From Verrucomicrobia bacterium UBA673 (lineage in GTDB: Bacteria > Verrucomicrobiota > Verrucomicrobiia > Limisphaerales > UBA1096): a stretch of DNA of 9,746 nucleotides. Both the position numbers and the translations under genes were made by a program. The notes under the pieces were generated by a model that saw nothing but the letters and a program-made list of their open reading frames with translations, ran no database searches and had not been told where the DNA came from. Positions 6,934 through 9,746 of this stretch are shown piece after piece. Within the stretch, counting starts at the first letter, position 1, and the number at the start of each line of letters is the position of its first letter. The DNA is taken from the NCBI GenBank assembly GCA_002299785.1, contig DBNL01000089.1, forward strand, positions 1-9,746, written 5' to 3'.

Positions 6934-7944
6934 ATGAAATCATGGGTGTTTGGCGTTGCGTGCGCTGCATTGGTTTTCGTTTCGGGCTGCGGCTCACAGT
7001 CCGGCGACTCCTCTGGCAATGGCTTGTCCATTGTGGTCATCCCCAAGGGAACGACGCATGAATTCTGGAAATCGATCCACGCCGGTGCCATCAAGGCCAA
7101 GCAGGAACTCGAGGCCACTGGTCAGCCGGTGAAGATCATCTGGAAAGGTCCGCTCAAGGAGGATGACCGCGACGAGCAGATCAAGGTAGTCGAGAACTTC
7201 ATTACCCGCGGCGTGGACGGCATGGTGCTGGCTCCACTAGATGACAAGGCGCTCGTCCGCCCGGTGGAAACGGCAGGCAAAGCCGGCATCCCGGTCGTCA
7301 TCATCGACTCCGGTTTGCAGACGGACAACTACGCCAGCTTCGTCGCGACCGACAATGCTCTCGGCGGCCGGATGGGCGGCGCGCGCTTGGGCAAACTGCT
7401 CGGCGGCAAGGGCAACGTACTGCTTCTGCGGTACGCCGTCGGCTCGGCTAGCACGACCAAGCGTGAGCAGGGATTCCTCGACGAAATGAAAGAGAACTTT
7501 CCTGATATCAAAGTGCTGTCTTCCGATCAATACGCCGGGGCCACCCGTGACTTGGCCTACACTGCTTCACAAAATTTGCTAAGCCGCTATGGCAATGAGG
7601 TGAACGGCATCTTTTGCCCGAACGAATCAGTGACCGTCTCTATGACGAAGGCCGTGCGCGACATCGGCAAGGGTGGTGGCATTGTGAAAATCATTGGATT
7701 CGACACCAGCGTTCAGTCTTTGCGTGACCTCAAGTCGGGTGACGTTGCGGGGCTCGTCGTGCAAAATCCGGTCAAAATGGGCTACCTCGGTGTGATGACA
7801 CTGGTAGAGCATCTCGGAGGCAAGGCGGTGGGCAAGCGCATCGACACCGGTGTGGCGCTTATCACCAGCGAAAACATGACTGATCCCGATATGCAGGAAC
7901 TCCTCAACCCACCTCTGGAGAAATACCTCGGCTCCGGCAACTGA
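6934..7944 (+). CDS. Sugar ABC transporter substrate-binding lipoprotein (RbsB-like)
   Basis: Ligand-binding component of a ribose/galactose/xylose-type (CUT2) importer, periplasmic binding protein fold type I. From ATG 6934 the product has 336 residues with a lipobox VSGC (Cys19), then a Ser/Gly linker. It shows the family opening IVVIPKGTTHEFWKS with Phe44/Trp45 and the hinge-crossing IPVVIIDSG (Asp125). Other likely ligand contacts, by position relative to RbsB, are Arg177 in TTKREQGF, Asn230 in CPNES, Asp257 in GFDTS and Gln277 in VVQNP. The exact sugar cannot be read from these. A TTG at 6898 could extend the protein by 12 residues but would bury the signal peptide, so ATG 6934 is chosen. 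No Shine-Dalgarno sequence is seen. The ATPase gene begins 11 bases after the stop, so the two are one operon. Confidence 0.92.
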   Translation: MKSWVFGVACAALVFVSGCGSQSGDSSGNGLSIVVIPKGTTHEFWKSIHAGAIKAKQELEATGQPVKIIWKGPLKEDDRDEQIKVVENFITRGVDGMVLAPLDDKALVRPVETAGKAGIPVVIIDSGLQTDNYASFVATDNALGGRMGGARLGKLLGGKGNVLLLRYAVGSASTTKREQGFLDEMKENFPDIKVLSSDQYAGATRDLAYTASQNLLSRYGNEVNGIFCPNESVTVSMTKAVRDIGKGGGIVKIIGFDTSVQSLRDLKSGDVAGLVVQNPVKMGYLGVMTLVEHLGGKAVGKRIDTGVALITSENMTDPDMQELLNPPLEKYLGSGN

Positions 7945-7955
7945 CTGCCGTCCGA

Positions 7956-9491
7956 ATGCCAGAGGATTCATCCAGTAACGCCGCGCTTCCCCGGCTGCGA
8001 ATCGACCGGGTAGCCAAGCGCTTCGGCCCGACGATAGCGCTGGACTGCGTGAGTCTCGAAGTCGCCGCCGGGGAGGTGCACGCGCTGATCGGCGAAAACG
8101 GCGCCGGCAAAAGCACACTGATGAAGGTGCTCAGCGGTGCACACCGGCCGGACGCAGGCAGTCTCACTCTCGACGGCCAGCCGTTTGAGCCGAGCGATCC
8201 ACTGCACGCCCGCAAATGCGGGGTGGCGATGATATATCAGGAACTGAACCTCGCACCCGATCTTTCCGTGGAGGAAAATATTCTGCTGGGCCGGGAGCCT
8301 GCGACGCTTGGTTGGATTAGCCACGGCGAGCGCCGCCGCTTGGCCAAGCGAGCGCTGGAGGAAATTGGCCAACCGCAAATGCCGCTCGACACCCCGATCC
8401 GGTCGCTCACCATCGCTCAGCAGCAACTCGTTGAGATTGCTCGGGCGCTCGTCTGCGAACCGCGCGTGCTTATTATGGACGAGCCGACCAGCAGCCTCAC
8501 ACAAGTCGATACTGAAAACTTGTTCGGCGTGATCGAGCGCATGAGCCAGCGCGGCGTGAGTGTAATTTATATCAGCCATTTCTTGGAGGAATGCCAGCGT
8601 GTAGCTAGCCGTTACACTGTAATGCGCGATGGCCAAAGCGTTGGTACAGGCGCAATGGCCGCGGCGAGTCTTGAGCAGGTTATAGAGCTCATGGTCGGCC
8701 GGGAAATTGATGAAATCTATCCTCGAATGAGCCGCTCCCTCGGCGAGCCTGTGTTGGAGTTGAGCGAAGTCGCGGGCTTGGCCAAGCCTAGTTGCGTGAA
8801 TCTGACATTGCATGCCGGCGAAATCCTCGGCTTGTTCGGCCTCGTTGGCGCGGGACGAACGGAGACACTGCGGGCGGTGTTCGGGCTCGACCGTTTGACC
8901 AAGGGTAGCGTGACTGTTTTTTCCCGGGAGGCGACCCACTCGACACCGGCTAAGCGCCTGGCCAACGGCGTTGGCTTCCTCAGTGAAAACCGGAAGGAAG
9001 AGGGCCTTCTGCTCAATCGCAGTGTTGCTGATAACCTGACACTGACGCGGCTGGGGGCGGTGACGCGGCTTGGCTTCGTAAGCGACTCGGCTCAGGCGGC
9101 GACTTCCGGGAACTGGATGGCCAGACTCGACGTGAAGGCGTTGGGCGCCGCCCAATCGGTCGGCGAGTTGTCGGGTGGCAACCAGCAAAAGATCGCGTTG
9201 GGCCGGTTGCTGCATCACGACGCCCGGATTCTGTTGCTCGACGAGCCGACGCGCGGCATAGACATCGGCAGCAAGGCTCAGATTTACCGGCTGATGAACG
9301 AGTTGGCAGGGCAGGGGAAGGCGCTCGTGTTCGTCAGCTCGCACCTGCCGGAGTTGCTCGGCGTGTGCGACTGCATCGGCGTTATGTGCCGGGGTGAACT
9401 TTCGGAGGTGCGCCCTGTCTCCGACTGGAGTGAGCAGGAAATCATTCTCACCGCCGTTGGCCAAGCGGAGCCGAAGGAGGTGGCGGCATGA
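7956..9491 (+). CDS. Sugar ABC transporter ATP-binding protein, two NBDs (RbsA-like)
   Basis: Energises the importer with the binding protein and permease around it; cytoplasmic. It has two ABC domains in 511 residues, the usual length of RbsA/MglA/XylG-type subunits. Domain 1: Walker A GENGAGKST at 46-54, Q-loop in MIYQELNL, signature-type LTIAQQQ at 151-157, Walker B VLIMDEPTSS (Asp175, Glu176), and a switch histidine in YISHFLEE. Domain 2: degenerate Walker A GLVGAGRTE at 295-303 lacking the GK[ST] lysine, intact signature LSGGNQQ at 405-411, and Walker B ILLLDEPTRGID (Asp429, Glu430). Degenerate motifs in one domain are normal for this subfamily, so one site is probably the main ATPase site. 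The stop overlaps the permease start (ATGA), implying translational coupling. The gene contains both 14-base palindromes of the recurring word. Confidence 0.95.
   Translation: MPEDSSSNAALPRLRIDRVAKRFGPTIALDCVSLEVAAGEVHALIGENGAGKSTLMKVLSGAHRPDAGSLTLDGQPFEPSDPLHARKCGVAMIYQELNLAPDLSVEENILLGREPATLGWISHGERRRLAKRALEEIGQPQMPLDTPIRSLTIAQQQLVEIARALVCEPRVLIMDEPTSSLTQVDTENLFGVIERMSQRGVSVIYISHFLEECQRVASRYTVMRDGQSVGTGAMAAASLEQVIELMVGREIDEIYPRMSRSLGEPVLELSEVAGLAKPSCVNLTLHAGEILGLFGLVGAGRTETLRAVFGLDRLTKGSVTVFSREATHSTPAKRLANGVGFLSENRKEEGLLLNRSVADNLTLTRLGAVTRLGFVSDSAQAATSGNWMARLDVKALGAAQSVGELSGGNQQKIALGRLLHHDARILLLDEPTRGIDIGSKAQIYRLMNELAGQGKALVFVSSHLPELLGVCDCIGVMCRGELSEVRPVSDWSEQEIILTAVGQAEPKEVAA
8337..8350. 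repeat. Perfect 14-base palindrome CGCTTGGCCAAGCG
   Basis: Fully self-complementary, inside the ATPase gene where it encodes Arg-Leu-Ala-Lys-Arg. It is the complete two-sided form of the half-word GGCCAAGCG, seen at six other places in the window. Confidence 0.6.
8775..8788. repeat. Perfect 14-base palindrome GGCTTGGCCAAGCC
   Basis: Second fully self-complementary site, 425 bases from the first in the same gene, sharing the 12-base core GCTTGGCCAAGC and differing only in the outermost base on each side. Confidence 0.5.
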
Positions 9492-9746
9492 ATCTCCCAA
9501 GGCTCGGTAGTCGTGAATTTTTGAAAGCTGTCCGGCCATTTGCTGGGCTGTTTGTTGTGCTGCTGCTGTTTGCGCTGGACGGCGAATTACGGTCGCTTTT
9601 TTTTAAGGGTAGCAATTTCAAAATGATCCTCACGCAGACGGTCATTGTGGCCATCGGCGCGATGGGTATGACGATGGTGATCGTGAGCGGCGGCATCGAC
9701 CTGAGTGCCGGGTCGGTCGTTGCGTTGTGCAGCGTGGTGACTGCCA
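9488..9746 (+). CDS. Sugar ABC transporter permease (RbsC-like), cut by window end
   Basis: Only the first 86 codons are present. The start ATG overlaps the ATPase stop by ATGA. A hydrophobic helix (FAGLFVVLLLFAL) is followed by a short loop, then helix 2 with the family motif 'MTMVIVSGGIDLSAGS' and 'VVAL', typical of the RbsC/XylH/AraH permease group (BPD_transp_2). It forms the membrane channel for the binding protein and ATPase upstream. It reads through to the last base without a stop, so the gene continues beyond the window. Confidence 0.93.
   Translation, partial: MNLPRLGSREFLKAVRPFAGLFVVLLLFALDGELRSLFFKGSNFKMILTQTVIVAIGAMGMTMVIVSGGIDLSAGSVVALCSVVTA

Noticed and set aside
7968..9539. 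Very long minus-strand open frame (523 codons) opposite the ATPase gene
   Set aside because: It is the antisense of a gene with all ABC motifs intact; the translation is rich in His/Arg/Gln with no domain signs. It is a GC-driven shadow.

Overview
The window looks like chromosomal DNA from a free-living Gram-negative bacterium. A PVC-group member, most likely Verrucomicrobiota (Planctomycetota is the alternative), is my inference. The supporting signs are a PhoPQ-activated pathogenicity-related family protein, an exported lactonase-type beta-propeller, a lipoprotein NHL-type propeller, many lipoprotein signals, mostly weak or absent Shine-Dalgarno sequences, and moderately high GC. No rRNA, tRNA, CRISPR array or intact insertion sequence was seen.

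Layout. Positions 1-2091 (+) hold a gene cut at its 5' end, encoding an exported protein of 24-residue MORN/YwqK-like repeats. A PqaA-like (PhoPQ_related) exported alpha/beta-hydrolase-like protein starts one base after its stop. Convergent to these, on the minus strand, are a His-rich NHL-propeller lipoprotein (2115-3212) and, upstream of it, a 57-residue secreted or lipoprotein-like ORF (3272-3445). Positions 3522-4169 (+) hold a fragment that resembles the C-terminal part of a phage portal protein. Its 3' end runs into the end of the minus-strand lactonase-like propeller gene (4056-5234). Divergent from the lactonase is a membrane-anchored TPR-like protein (5286-6107). A 209-base convergent gap with a hairpin follows, then a TlpA-like thioredoxin lipoprotein on the minus strand (6317-6844). 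The right end (6934-9746, +) is a sugar-type ABC importer operon: substrate-binding lipoprotein, double-domain ATPase, and a permease cut by the window end. ATPase and permease overlap by ATGA.

The genes fit an envelope-rich, sugar-scavenging lifestyle: an RbsBAC-like importer plus exported propeller enzymes that may act on sugar lactones or other small molecules outside the cytoplasm. No single pathway ties all the genes together, and I do not see a convincing new multi-gene system. The most unusual signal is at DNA level. The word GGCCAAGCG, half of the palindrome CGCTTGGCCAAGCG, recurs on both strands, in several codon frames and between genes, far more often than chance would give. It could be an uptake-type or chromosome-organising word.
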